Shown here in pieces: positions 25,721-38,160 of a DNA stretch of 64,000 nt. A model generated the notes under the pieces. It was given only the letters and a program-made list of their open reading frames with translations. It made no database searches and was not told where the DNA came from. Made by a program: the position numbers and the translations under genes. Numbering within the stretch: position 1 is the first letter of the stretch; each line of letters opens with the position of its first letter. The stretch covers positions 689,644 through 753,643 of the forward strand of contig VXBM01000024.1 in NCBI GenBank assembly GCA_013400155.1. The letters are read 5' to 3'. This DNA is from Helopsaltes ochotensis. Its lineage: Eukaryota > Chordata > Aves > Passeriformes > Locustellidae.

Positions 25721-28700
25721 AATGCAAATCCAAGGTGAGAAGCAAATTCAGAAAGAAGTTGCTTGTTTGCTGCAATTTTTCAAGTCTCATGGTAACCAGA
25801 ATTTATAATTGCAAACAAATGAACGAACAAATGGCTAAAGAAGCTAAAAGAGAACTGTCTCAGGAGAACATCACCTTAAGAGCACAATCTGTTCACAGAG
25901 AGAGGTCTCCTTTAGCAAGAGAAATCCTAATGTTCACAGCTGCATACACAACAGCGATGAACTCATTAGAAGGTCAGGGTGACATGCTGAAGACTAGTCA
26001 CTTCAAAGGGATACTTGTCCTATGTCTTCACCTAGTTATGCTGAGACACTCACCAAGTACACCAGCGTTATGAGCTGTAAAGCAGGATGTCAAAGAACTG
26101 TGTATTTTTATTAACAAAATTTCATTGAATCCTCGCACTACAAATAATCGCCAGATTTGCCTTCTACTGGGGTACAGAAGTACAAGTAGTCCTAAGGAGC
26201 TCAAACACACATAATGGGAAAGGAGGCAGAAGAACACTCCTGTTCTTCTGCCAGCTCCACCTGCTGCAAAGCTGCCATTTCTCAGATGTGAAACACCAAA
26301 TCTAGCAGGATACTTAAAAATCTTAAAGAGAAAACCTAATTTATTTTGATGTTCAGACTGTGAGATGCTAGAACATACTGGTTGTTTATTTTCCTAAGTA
26401 GGGATAACCTCTTTTCTCTGATCAACCTCACATTTACTTGGCCACAAAGCTACTGTGATTTGCTGCACAGGGAAACAAACACAGGTTGCAAGAAAACACA
26501 TCTGATTCACTAATTTGGAGCTGCCCTATAAAGTTTCAGACACACCTTGCCACACACTGGAGTGACTGACCTTGCTCCTGTGCCATGGAAGTGCTTACAA
26601 CCTTTAGCAAGGAGAAGGTTCAGACTTTTTTACATTAATATTTCAGATGCAAATCTCTTGACCATACCTGCCGGTGTTTTTCAAGTGGAACTCCACCGAC
26701 CTTCAAGATCCAACACTTTCTCCTCACCCAGGCTTCCTCAAGCAGGGGAAGCAACAGCATCCTCAAACACTTGACTCTATTGCTGGTTGCCATTCAGATG
26801 CTCACAGTTTAAACAGAGAAAGAAATGTGGGCAGCAGCTTTTGGCTAGACATTTCATCAGAGTAATTTGCTTTGCCCATCCCACACCCTGGAATACCTGT
26901 ACCAGCTGAGCAGGATGATAGGACACAGTGAGGCTCACTGCTGCGTTGGCAGCATCACAGCATCACCTCCTCTGAGAAGCTGGGGGATTATTTTGAAATA
27001 AAGTATTACAGAGTCACACTAACCATTCCACAATCACAACTGAAATTTGCTTTCCTCTACAGACCCAGTAGTTCTAATGCTTCTCTCAGGGCAGAAATGG
27101 ATGAAACTACTTAGCTAATTACAAGCATGCATACTTAGCTGTGTTGTTAATACCTTATTACTTGGGCTGTAGATATAAGCAGATTTGAGCTTTTTTACCA
27201 CTGTTTATGTATGCTTTCTCTGGGTAACCCAACACTGGACAGTTGTGTGGTTTTTAAGGTTAATTTGGTATAAAAGTATCCGGGCCCCAACCCCAACCAG
27301 CATTTCTGCTGGGTTTCTCACTTGGCACAGGCTACACTTTATACTGACTGCATAATTTGAAGGCTCTGGCTCACTTGCTTATCCCCCACACACAGCCTCC
27401 CAAGGAAAAACCTCACACCACTGAAGGCATTAAAATGCATTAAGCTGGATAACTGCAAAATGTCATGAGCCCTTACTGACTCCACGGTTTAAGTGTGGGT
27501 TTTAATAGAGGTAATATTTCTTCATTGCTAGCCAGTGCAAGATTTGTTACCTACACAATGACTCAACTATGACATCTTTTATGAGTGATATGTTAAACTA
27601 ATTAACATTAACCTAGCAGAAGAATCAAGCATAAATTAGAAACAATTTTACTTAAAGATACAGACAGCTTCCATACTGATAATTTTCCCCAAACAAAAGA
27701 CACTGGCCCTTGAAGTATGAGATTTCCTTTTAAAATTAACTGGTTCAATATTATTATGCTGGGGGTTTTTTTAATACAATTTGTACTTATTTCAACATAA
27801 AATAATAAGGCATGTGCAGCTAGCATAGCAACCCTAAATCCAAAACTGAAGAGCCAAGACAGAACAAGAACCTTACAAAACCTATAAGAGACATTAAATA
27901 CTCTATTACGCTCAATGAATTGTTTGTTCCCCTTCAGCCAGTAATGCCTATAGATTTTGCCAGCTCTGCTATACTGCAAGTATGGCCCTAAACCCAAATG
28001 CAGGCATCAATTGTTTATGGCAATATTCTTTAGAGTCCGAATCACTCATATTTTAACACCTATTTTTACAATAGGTATATTAAGCAAAAAAAATCACCAA
28101 TAATATATATACATATTGTCCAACAGATACACCAATATCCTTCCAGTGAGTGCACCCTGCTTCTCTTTAGAGACACATTAAGTGGCTGTAACTCCCTCAG
28201 AAGCTAACTGCTATCAAGTGTCTCTCTGACAAGTGGTTATTATATTACATTCAACCTGTGCCTCTCCACAGAGATTCTCCTTTTGTTTTTCGTGGAAGAA
28301 ATTGATCTTACCTAAACAGAGCTAGAGATACCCTGCCTGACTTACTGTGTTTTGCAGTATATGATCCATAACAAGTTTTTGCCAAGAAGTTAATCCAGGC
28401 ACTGACCTGAAATAACCAGGTCGTCGTCATATCTCTCTTCAGCCTGGGAGCATTCAGAAAAAAATTAAGAATAAAGACACCCTGCTCCTCTTACACAAAT
28501 CATGGACATAAACCACTTCACAGGGTGGAAAACCACACAGGAATGTGTTAGATGCAAAACGGCTCCTGGCAGCTCCTGGGGTGTTTGCACAGCACTGTTC
28601 ACACTGAGCAACCAAAAGCTTAAAATACACACTTTTGCTTTAATCCAGCACCATCACTCAGATACATCACTTCTGATAAAACAGAGCAACAAACCAGAGA

Positions 28701-29024
28701 GCTCCCCTCCACTTCGTTTTCAGAAACAATCTACCAGACAACAGCATGTGTGCAAATCCTTGTTTTTAATAATGACATTTTTCAACACCTACAGTATGCT
28801 CTCCTAAAAAGTCGTCAAACAACCCAACTATGCTTCACAGGACTGCACCAACACTAAGAAAATACTCAAGATGTATAACAAAACAAAAGAATGACTTATT
28901 ATTCTGCTTCTTTACTGTCTTATTCTGTCTGAGCTGTCATATCTTAACATAGTGCCTTTTGCAATAGAGTTCAGGGGAAAAAACCTATTTCAGCTGCAAC
29001 ACGGATTCCAAGGTCAAAGTGGCT
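25721..29024. other. Gene-free AT-rich DNA
   Basis: No supportable gene or RNA. The 129-codon minus-strand frame at 27608-27997 has no familiar motif and is of a length expected by chance. Confidence 0.5.
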
Positions 29025-29064
29025 GATTGATTTCTTTGCATTTGCAAATGCAAAGAAATCAATC
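29025..29064. repeat. Perfect 40-bp palindrome
   Basis: The left half GATTGATTTCTTTGCATTTG (29025-29044) is followed immediately by its exact reverse complement (29045-29064), with no spacer. Symmetry breaks at 29024/29065. The centre is ATTTGCAAAT, flanked on both sides by CTTTGCAT/ATGCAAAG, so POU-octamer-like half-sites overlap in both directions. It could form a 20-bp hairpin or cruciform. Alternatives are a remnant of a short inverted-repeat element or a fold-back assembly artefact. Confidence 0.98.
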
Positions 29065-29820
29065 TGGGAATGGTTCTGGTCTTCCTTCGCAAACATCCTT
29101 TCACTTGTCTCAAATAGAGATCTACTAATACATCTACCCTGCATGAAGTCCACAAGTGACATTCCATACATAATTTTGATAGCACTAAAAATGATTACTG
29201 CTGAAGGTGTTAAAAAAAATAAAAATAATCACTGCTAACCATTTCAAGTATTACACTGCACATAGCTTAAAGCAATAAATTCCACAAAAAAACAACATAT
29301 TTAGTGGGAACATACATGGATATACATTATACATACATCAAAAATAAAGCCATATTGATTAACAGTTGAAGAAACTAATTTTTTCAATTTCTTGTCAAAG
29401 GTACATTTCACCTATACCTTGCTGCTCTTCAGTGGTGCCTTTTGGAAGGGTGAAAGGGAGGAGTGCGCAGTATGCCTGAAAGGGTTTTACAACTGTTTAC
29501 AGTGAATTATTTCTATTGATACTTTTCCATTATATGTTTTTTAACTCACCAGACTATGCACACAGGATGGATGTATTTTAAGAAACAATGTGTCCATTGG
29601 ATTTGGACAACGTTTCATTTTTGAGTACCCAAAAATCTAAAACAAAGAAGGAAGACAGCACTGAAGACTACCAACAAAAGACAACATCAAGCAAAGTCTG
29701 GGAAAGAACAAGACACTGCTCCAAACAGAGAAGAAAAAAAAAAACACTTTTCTCCTTCGTGAAGCTGCCTCAGGCACATCTTTGGTTCTGTACTCCATGG
29801 TATGCACTTATATATTTGTA

Positions 29821-29880
29821 TATCTAAAATATTAACACATAGTGTATGTATATCTAAAATATTAACACGTAGTGTATGTG
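29821..29880 (+). repeat. Two-copy tandem repeat, 30-bp unit
   Basis: Units 29821-29850 and 29851-29880, beginning TATCTAAAATATTAACAC, differ at only two positions. The copies are a recent local duplication. Confidence 0.95.
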
Positions 29881-30197
29881 TATACACACATAGGTACTCT
29901 GGTGTCTGACTTGCTTTTCCAAAAACTGCAGCCTCAGTATCACCACTGAAATCAACAGCAACTATTATTTGGCTCTATGAAAAATTGAGGATGACTGGAT
30001 TTAGACACAACAGCTCAAATTGGTGGCTAAGCAGGAAAAAAATGTGCTCTGGATAACCCAAATTGGCTGATGAAAATATTTCAGGTATTAATTTTGAGGT
30101 ACTACACACAACAATGAATACAAGGAAGTTGCTAATTATGAGTTTTATTACATAAGATGTTTTAAATCAACTAATATCAAATTAATCTTCCATCTAG

Positions 30198-30461
30198 ATG
30201 CATTGTGTGATCCAAAACCAATCTCAGTGGACATTAAGCAAATTGTTTATTTGTTTCTTTGGGAAGAGGGAGCAACTTCTCTTATTACTGCCTTTAAAAC
30301 TTCCTTTTCAGTCCAGTTACTGGGTGAACTGGTGTCAGGAACACACATCAGGCTACAGATCCCTTCCTGCATTGCCCAAGCACTAGAATTCCTCAGGGGA
30401 TATGTATCAAACTCCACCATGATCTCGGACACAGATTTTACCTGTGTGCAAAAGGAAAGAG
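30198..30461. other. Candidate coding exon, strand ambiguous
   Basis: Plus reading: acceptor TTCCATCTAG before 30198, with a possible branch site TCAACTAAT upstream, and donor GAAAGAG|GTAAAG after 30461. The 264 bases are open, phase 1-1, encoding a peptide that includes LLGELVSGTHIRLQIPSC and ALEFLRGYVSNS. Minus reading: a stronger pyrimidine-rich acceptor (TTTCCTTTTGCACACAG) precedes an open frame from about 30440 down to a TAA at 30247-30249, encoding VSEIMVEFDTYPLRN and WTEKEVLKAVIREV. The minus frame has more purine-first codons (about two thirds against 55%) and fits the inferred direction of transcription. I recognise neither peptide. At most one strand is likely real. Confidence 0.3.
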
Positions 30462-30600
30462 GTAAAGCCACATAAAGCATAGATTTAAGGCTATAAAAAT
30501 AATGTATATAAATCCTGAAGCTGAGAGGCAACTGCATGATAAAGAACAAGCTTTTGGGTTTAGAATTACATTTCTTTAATTCCTTCTTTTTCAAGTGCAC

Positions 30601-30625
30601 TTCTAATAAATAAATAAATAAAATG
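30601..30625. repeat. (TAAA)n run bordering an assembly gap
   Basis: AATAAATAAATAAATAAAATG runs straight into the N run, so the gap probably reflects a simple repeat the assembler could not cross. Confidence 0.8.
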
Positions 30626-30714
30626 NNNNNNNNNNNNNNNNNNNNNNNNNNNNNNNNNNNNNNNNNNNNNNNNNNNNNNNNNNNNNNNNNNNNNNNNNNN
30701 NNNNNNNNNNNNNN
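30626..30714. other. Assembly gap (89 N)
   Basis: Run of N between a (TAAA)n stretch and a CA-rich segment. It lies close to the exon candidates at 30198-30461 and 30958-31045. Confidence 1.
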
Positions 30715-30957
30715 ACAACCCCACAACACAAAAACAAAGTTGTGAACCTGAACCACCCACCACCCTTCTCCCTTCTTTCCAGTGTCTGATTTTTGGTGAG
30801 GAGCCATGCCAATACGAGATTCCCAAGTCCAGTCCAGGGGCTTGAATGAATAAAACTACTGCCTACATGGCATCATAAAACTTTGAATATGGCAAAATTA
30901 AGCCCCAGAGATAGATGATGAAAAGTGTGATATCTTATCTATCTTTTTAACAAAAAG

Positions 30958-31045
30958 GCAAAGAATCTTTCGTAAGGCCAAGAGAGCATCTCTCTCAACG
31001 CTTGAAACCCAAAGCCTTGAAACAACAGCCTCTCTACAAGCACAG
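30958..31045 (+). other. Candidate exon paired with 30198-30461 (plus reading)
   Basis: A near-perfect plus-strand donor, GCACAG|GTGAGTTC, follows 31045. The left boundary is an AAAAAG acceptor behind the pyrimidine stretch TATCTTATCTATCTTTTTAAC. If joined to the plus-strand exon ending at 30461, the phase is compatible and the frame stays open, giving a basic peptide (VRPREHLSQRLKPKALKQQ). The acceptor is weak and the gap at 30626-30714 lies in the putative intron. Unrecognised. Confidence 0.18.
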
Positions 31046-33887
31046 GTGAGTTCATGTTCACACACACCCCAGGAGAGCCCAGTGAAAAGCCCCCTGAGCT
31101 ACCACCAGCTCAGGTCAGCTCCAGCACCAGCAGAGCTGAAGCCACATCATACCCAAGCCCAACAGAGAAGCAACAATTGACAGATGAAGTACAGTAGCAC
31201 AATTACACAAAGTAGCTTACAGGCCTAATTTAATACCCGGCATGGCAGCACACCAGCCTGCACCCAAAGTATCAAGTTGCTTACAAACCCCTCAGTGTTT
31301 GCTGCATAATCTAGGGTACCTTCTTATGTACTCTGGAGCCACCACAAATTTCATTTTTTTCAGATCAATACTGGTACCAAACAAAAACCAATTTTTAAGT
31401 TCTGAAAGATAAGTAAATGAGCAGCCTCACAAAGTTTCACTTTTGAGATAATCTGAAAACATGTGCAACTCCTGAATCACTTACCTAGATTAATTGTTGC
31501 CTTGAACAGAGTTGCAAAGAGAAACAGAGATAATGTATTGTATCCTCAATAGAGGGCTGCGCTGCTTCAGGGAGTAATTTAATGCAAAATATGCAAAGCT
31601 AAAGTTAACTTTGTTTCCTTTCACAGCATTAAACAGCACAGTTTTAGCACAGACCAAAAAGAAGCCAGTACTACTGATGTCTGAGACATTTATAACATGC
31701 CACAGCCATTTAAAGATTTCACTCCATTTTCCGATTAGAAATGCTCTGATGGCACAGGCATCCTGACACACAAATTATGACAAACAGCTTCTCATCCATT
31801 CCCACTAAATCCACATCTCTTTTCTCTATCCCATCCATCACAAGTGACTAGCTCTTGTTTTCAGAATGTCTCACCATTTCCTTTCCTCACCAATCATCAC
31901 TGGCTCACAACCAAGCCAGACTCCATCCTTATCAGTCCAGAATACCCACTCCCACTGCCCACCTATTAATTTTATGGCAATCACATGCCTCCTCCTTCCA
32001 CACCCAACCACCTCCCATGCCTGCAAGAAATTCCTTGAAAACATTCATGATTCTACTTCAGCGCTCTCTCCTATCTCTGACAGGGGAATAGTGCTGGCAC
32101 CCAGAGCAACACCACACTCATTGCCCCATGTGGGACTTGAGGCTTCAGAAACGATTTACAAACAAACACAAAAAAATATCACAGAAAAGTGACAGGAATA
32201 TTCATACTGGAACCATTGGAACCTTTAGGATGTATCAAAATGCCGTTTATTTCATAAAGTTGCAACATTGTTCTTAAATGGAAGGACTGTAGCTTTTGTT
32301 TACAATTTTGTGGAAACAAAATAGCTCTTCAATTTTTAGCAGTAGTAGACACATCTGGACTAGGTAGGAGTTTTTTCTCCTCTGTCTTCTACAGAGTCAA
32401 GCACAACTTCTTCTCACTAATCTATAATATTCATGGGTTTAAATGCAGAATCCACACTTGTGGTAGTCTCACAACCTTTCGGGGGAAGTACTGTCCCTGT
32501 CTTTGAAGGCCAGAACTAATTTTGTGTTAAAATATTCTAAGTCTCCCCAGCTTATCCATTTCCCCTACCAAACACATCTATGCATTTCAATCAAGGAAAG
32601 GTCAAGATATCAAACACAATGTGACCCTACCTCAGGCTTCACAAATAGTTTGGGATAAATTTCATGTTACGACAATGCAAGGAAAAAAAAAAAAAAGAAT
32701 AAAAATAGAATCCATTAGTGACTTGGAAAGCTTCTTGCTGCATAAAATAAATCCAATCAAGAAACAGAAAACTATTCCAGACACCATATGCCTCTGTCCT
32801 GACATTACTGAGAGCACTTTACAGAAAAAGCAGGTCGCACGTTGGAAGCTTTGTTTTCATTATAAGTCCTCATGCCATTATTTCTCAATCATTACTGTAA
32901 TGTAAGGTGTGGGGGGTTGTGGTTTGTGTGAACCCACACCCAGATTTCAAGTGGAAGCTCTCTCTTTCCAGCCTTGGTTGACTTTCTTGTACCTCTCATA
33001 AAAATTGCTCTGACAAGAAAAGAAACAAACTGTACTCCAATGCTTATATTCCTTCTGTAAGAATAGTGTAACTCAAGTTGCATAATAAGGTGACAAACCA
33101 GCAAAAGGAGAAAAACAAAGAAAACATCATATTTGCAATTATGATTCTGCTATAGTAAGCAATATGCTTTCACACACGACATTTAACCAGCCTTGAGCAA
33201 AATAAGGAGGGGAAAAAAAAAACCAAAAACCACACACCAAAAAAACCCAAACAGACACAATTATCAATAGCATTTTCTATGGAACCAAAGCTACAAAGAC
33301 AACTCCATTCTAGTAACATGCACTGACCTACAGCTTCCATCTTGCTTTCCCAGTGAAGATTGTGAAGTGACTGTTTACCATGCCGACCTCCTCACACTTG
33401 CCAATACTTTTTGGACTGCTCAGGAGCCCTTTCAGGGACTAACAATCCTATGTCCAAAAGCTGTCCCCCAAAATTTTACTCAAGAATCAAACTGTGCCTC
33501 TAAATCCTGAGGATACCGGTGAAACCTCCAAAGAAGGCTTCTTTGTCCTTCATTGTCAGGAGTGGGTTCTCCCATAGGAGGGGTGAAAGACAGAAGAAAA
33601 GCATCCCTTTCTCCTTTTTGTATCAGGAAACCCCCAAGTGGGGTACACATGGGTCTACAGAAATTTCTACCTCACTTAGGAACTCTGGAGTTCATGCATT
33701 CAGAAAACACATCAGCCAAAGGGAAGGAACAGTCAAAGAAATAAAGTCCTTATCATATTTTCCTTTCTACCTTCCTAGATGTTAATAGATTGGAAGTTAC
33801 TCCACCTAAAAATCTGGCAGTAACAAAACCTGCCCTGTTGTCCTCTGCCCATTCTTCACAACGCACAACTCCAACAAGGCCACTCAC
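31046..33887. other. Gene-free DNA, probably intronic
   Basis: A good minus-strand donor (CTAG|GTAAGT, GT at about 31484-31485) ends a minus-strand open frame extending from 31771, but the frame hits a stop just before the donor, so no exon is claimed. Otherwise no features. The plus strand is C/A-rich around 31850-32000. Confidence 0.45.
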
Positions 33888-33965
33888 CTGCCCACACACA
33901 GTGCACTGTAAAATTTGCACTCCTTGCAGCCTGTTAAATCTCTTCCACACTCAGAATGGGTGAGC
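33888..33965 (-). other. Candidate small internal exon, cysteine-rich
   Basis: On the minus strand: acceptor CATGAGGGTCTTTCAG, 78 bases, donor GGGCAG|GTGAGTGG (the donor matches consensus closely). One frame is open (phase 1-base in, 2-base out) and encodes SECGRDLTGCKECKFYSALC, with four cysteines. A second open frame reads FNRLQGVQILQCTVCGQ across the donor. Length and both splice sites are typical of a vertebrate internal exon, and the strand agrees with the inferred leftward gene. No family recognised, and 26 open codons is weak evidence. Confidence 0.22.
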
Positions 33966-36900
33966 CTGAAAGACCCTCATGCTTACTCTCACCTAAGTTA
34001 CACAGAGCAAAACACTTTCTCAAACAAACAATACATCAAAGATCTCCTTAACTGAGAGCACAGTAAAGAAGAGGAAACACTGTTCAAACTGCCTGAATTT
34101 GGTTTAATTTCTTTTAGGTGCAAATTCTGCTACCAGATTACAATTCCAGGGTAGGCTTGTGAGGGAGAGTTCAGAACTACCCCCACCCCCAAAAATGCAC
34201 TGCCTCGGAACACCTGCAAGGATTTCAATCACCTTCCAGGACTGTCACAAGCAAAGCAAGTAACTGCCAAATTGCAAACAAATCACAGAAACAACCTCTT
34301 TCCCACACTTCAGGCTCCCAAAAACCAAAACCTCCTCTCAAGGAGCAGCTCCTCCCAACCAGCCCCCTCTGAGAGCATCAAGGCTCCTTCCCACCCCAAG
34401 GAAGGCCGGTGGTGCCCATCACTCCTCCCAGGGCCCAGGTGCTGCTCCTTCCCCACAGTTCTCAGCCTCCACCTGCTGCATCTGGCCACTTTGCTGGGAC
34501 CGCTCCCAGGAGAAAGGTGTGGGAACACACCAGCCAGGGCCCCCAAAAAGCATTTCCCCCATGTCTCTGCGAGCAGCAAAAGGGTCTCATCTCCTACTGA
34601 TACAGCACACCTCCCAGCTGCAAACTACCACACTGAACACTTTCTGTCTGGCCCTGCTTTTCCTCTCTCTGCAGATCTCATCTCCAAACAGGAGAATGAT
34701 TCTCTGCATTTTGTTGGAAATAGTCCAAAGAATTTGAAGACGGATAAGTTATAAATCTTAACAGTTTCTAACCAAGTTATTCATGCTTAAAATATTCGAA
34801 GTACAAGCAAATGCAAATACATCTAATAATTTGCTACTATATCCAGAATCTTATGGCAATGATGAAATTCAATCTACACAAACTCTCAGATTAAGCTAGG
34901 GAGTAGTTTCTATATCTTAATTAAAAGTAAAAAATTCCCATCCATTTTCAGTGCGGATGAAAATTAATAGATTTCATGCAGATAAATGAAGTGTATTTCT
35001 ATGTTCAATTTAGTTTTCCTAGAGAGTGACAAGTGCCTGAGAAGAAACTCAACTAGAACAAAGTCTTCACAGAAACAAAAAAGTTTTGATTTTCTTTTAA
35101 CAGAGAAAAATAATAACTGGGCTTCTTTTCCAAGGTGACACTAGAGAGCAGGTCTAAGTATTTTCATCCACACAATCCATTTATCACTCATTGTTTTTCT
35201 CTTTCCACAAAAAGCCCAAGACTTTCCATTTCTGAGACTTCAAATTAAAGACTTTCATATGGCTAGCTTCAGTCATGCAAAGTTCAAAAATAGTATAAAT
35301 GCAGAACAATATTAAGACCATAAATCTAAATGAACATTAATTGCATCCAGTACGCAACAAAAAGCTTACCCGCAATAATCAAGAAAATTAAGAGTAGGTC
35401 TTTATTAAAACACAGTCAGAACCAGGAAATTAGAAGTGTATTGCTTCTTGTATCTCTGTTTACAACAAGAAAGGATCACGAGTGATTATTCTTTCAGATT
35501 TCTGTTTTGCTCTAAAGTAGGCCAGCCAGCTCAGCACTTTTCTTAAGATTATGAATACTTGTCTGCCCTACATATGGTTTAGGCTGAAACCAATCAGTTG
35601 GGCTGAAACATGCAGCAAAACTGACTATTTTCATGTCACTCATTTTCAGCTATAAGGAAGTAGTGCACAGAACAGGTATAAAAGGATCAGATCTAAAATA
35701 CTTTTAAAATTTGCTTTGCCATTAGCACAGTTCACTAAGGAGCTCACCGATTTCCTCACTATTGGATTAACACTTCGTCTAGATTCAAGAATAATTTGTT
35801 ATTCATTAATAACTCTTTAACCAGTTGTTTTCTCTACTAGTTTCCAGTTCATTTTTGTACATTGATTACCTCATTTAGTAAGAAAACTGAGGGCTGAACT
35901 GCATCCAGTAAACTTTCACATTACTAGGACATTCAGGATGCAAATACGCTCTGCAAGAAGCCTTACATCAAAATTTTAAAAACATACAAAACAAAAGAAT
36001 TCCTTGAATTTTTAACTGGAATACTTTTGTTTGCTCTTTCTCATCCACACAAGCCATCCTTAAGATTTTTGATGCTATTTGGAGGAAGAGAATTTAAATA
36101 ATAGAAGGTTGTTACCTTGAGTTCAAAATAGAAAATACATCTTCAAACAAGCTGGGCTATTTGGAAGACCAGAACCGCAGAAAGTGCTTTGCTTAAATTG
36201 TTTTTAACTTATTTTTCCTAAAAGTTAGGTAGTCTCATTTTCTAGAGCTGCTAAGCACTCATAGACTCTATGAAGTCATTACCTTCAAAATATAAGTTAA
36301 TTATGGAAAAAAAATCTTTCATATTTGGGTTTTCCTTTTCCATTTAAGATATAAACATTGTTAAATCGTTAGTACGATATTTCTGTCAGATTAACACAAC
36401 TCAAAACTCTTGGCAGGTATGAGTAGCAAGGCAAAACCAAAAAAAAAATTTTAAAAAGGCTACAAAGCAAGTTTGTTTAAAACAAAGACAACGCACTTAG
36501 TAGTTTGATGTGTGAGACAGTATTTTTGCACCAGGGGAGAAGCATACCTTTCATCAGCTGCAGAACCTTGGTGTCAGATGGTGATATAATCCAAATGGGT
36601 CTCAGCAGCCTGTTCCACAATATCCACAAGTTTCAGCATGGGGCTCTTCTACTTCCCCCCGGTGACCATTAACCATTACTATGAATCCAAAGAGCTAAGA
36701 TGTCAAACAGCAGTATGGTCCAGTTTGAACAGGGTAAAGCAGCCCTGAGGAATCCCAAGATGTATTCCACCATTCGAAGAGTAACGGAATATGGCACCCA
36801 CCACTGACTGATGTTCTGGCAACCATCCCATTTTCCCAACAGTCATGTTGTGACCTGTTCAAATACGAGGAAAAAGTGTTACTTCCGCACAGTAACTCCG

Positions 36901-37480
36901 CCACACCAGTTGGGGTCTAACATACCAATATAAAGTTACATTCTTCTGAATAATTTCAAACACAAATTTTTTCACAGATTTAGACACATCCTAAACTCAA
37001 AGCCTGGTGATGGTATTTTGCTTTAAAAATATCATGGGGCTGGAATGTAACAGAAGAAGGTTTAAGAAAAAGGCTTTCATACATCTCTACAGATTGCATA
37101 GTCTTACCTTCCAGAAAGCCCTGAAGTGACAGGGAAAAAAGGCAATATAAAGGATCTTCAACTGCCCTGGCAGGTATTTGAAAACTAATGAAAACAGTAA
37201 GTCAATAAAAAAACCCCAAGTAGCAAAAACAAAAACTCATCAGCCCTTTTGAGGGAAACATATGTGATCTTCTCTGCCTTCTTAGCCCTGTTGCAGTGTC
37301 TTCCCACAGCACCTCCACCAGCAGATGTGCCTCTTCAGTTGGGACCTAAACTATGAGCACCATTGATGGCATTTGGCCCAGTAAGAAGCCAAAGCAGCCA
37401 AAACCACGTCAGTCTACTTTGGCAGTCCCTCTGCACAATTCCTTCAGAGGTGCAAAAAGAAAATTTGACTTGGGTTGGGA
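33966..37480. other. Gene-free DNA, probably intronic
   Basis: 34260-34620 is richer in GC than its flanks and open in several frames. It has no recognised repeat or protein motif. The rest is AT-rich without supportable features. Confidence 0.45.
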
Positions 37481-38160
37481 AGGGGACTATGAGGAATGGT
37501 GAGAACTACTCTGCACAGGAGGGAATAATGACATGAAGAACAGCGTCGGGTCTGCCAAGATGGAGCGGGGGAAAGGGAAAAGAACAAACTTCCACACTAA
37601 GGACAACGGAGAGAAACTAGAAGCTTTTAGAGACTGGAAGATGTACACAGGGACAAAGATGAGAAGAAAGGAGAAAGTGAACATTGGTGAACAAGAATTA
37701 CTGCTAGAAGCCCTGTCTGCGTAACTGGGTAACATGGATGTAGAGCAGTCCAGAGAAGAATAGGCTTAGGAGAGAACAAGAAGAAGCTTTATGTTTTCTT
37801 CACATCAGAAGAAATGAGCATTTCTACACAAGGGGGAAAGGAAAGATCCTAGCAAAAGAAGTTTTTCATGAGAAATACAAGAAAGCGTAAAGGTAGAAGA
37901 GTAGGTGGGAAGAAGTTAAGGAGGAGGAGAATGAATAACAATAAAAAGTGAAAAAGTAGACTTCAGAAACTCTGAAATGTGTAGATGTAGAGAGAGGGGG
38001 ACAATTAGGAAATTGGGACAAGAAAACACAAGAAAGTAGAGGACTAGGATGAAAAAAGAGAAAAATGGATGTTATTACATAGCATAGAATAAGAGGATGG
38101 GGAAATAAGATATGAAATTGATCAAGATAATTAAGAAAAGTACAAAGAGCACACAAGTAA
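37481..38160. repeat. Purine-rich asymmetric tract
   Basis: For nearly 700 bases the plus strand is dominated by A and G (GGAGGAGGAGAATG, AGAGAGAGGGGGACA, GAAAAAAGAGAAAAATGG), with few pyrimidines. It looks like a decayed GA/GGA simple-sequence tract bordering the CpG island. No gene. The mirror-image open frames on the minus strand are low-complexity shadows. Confidence 0.7.

Noticed and set aside
27608..27997. 129-codon minus-strand frame
   Set aside because: No motif, no splice context, and a length compatible with chance.
31490..31771. Minus-strand open frame ending next to a perfect GTAAGT donor
   Set aside because: The frame reaches a stop codon a few bases before the donor, so it cannot be a normal internal coding exon.
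34272..34754. 160-codon plus-strand frame
   Set aside because: Low-complexity, proline/serine-rich reading in a locally GC-rich patch. The opposite strand is open too, and no family is recognised.
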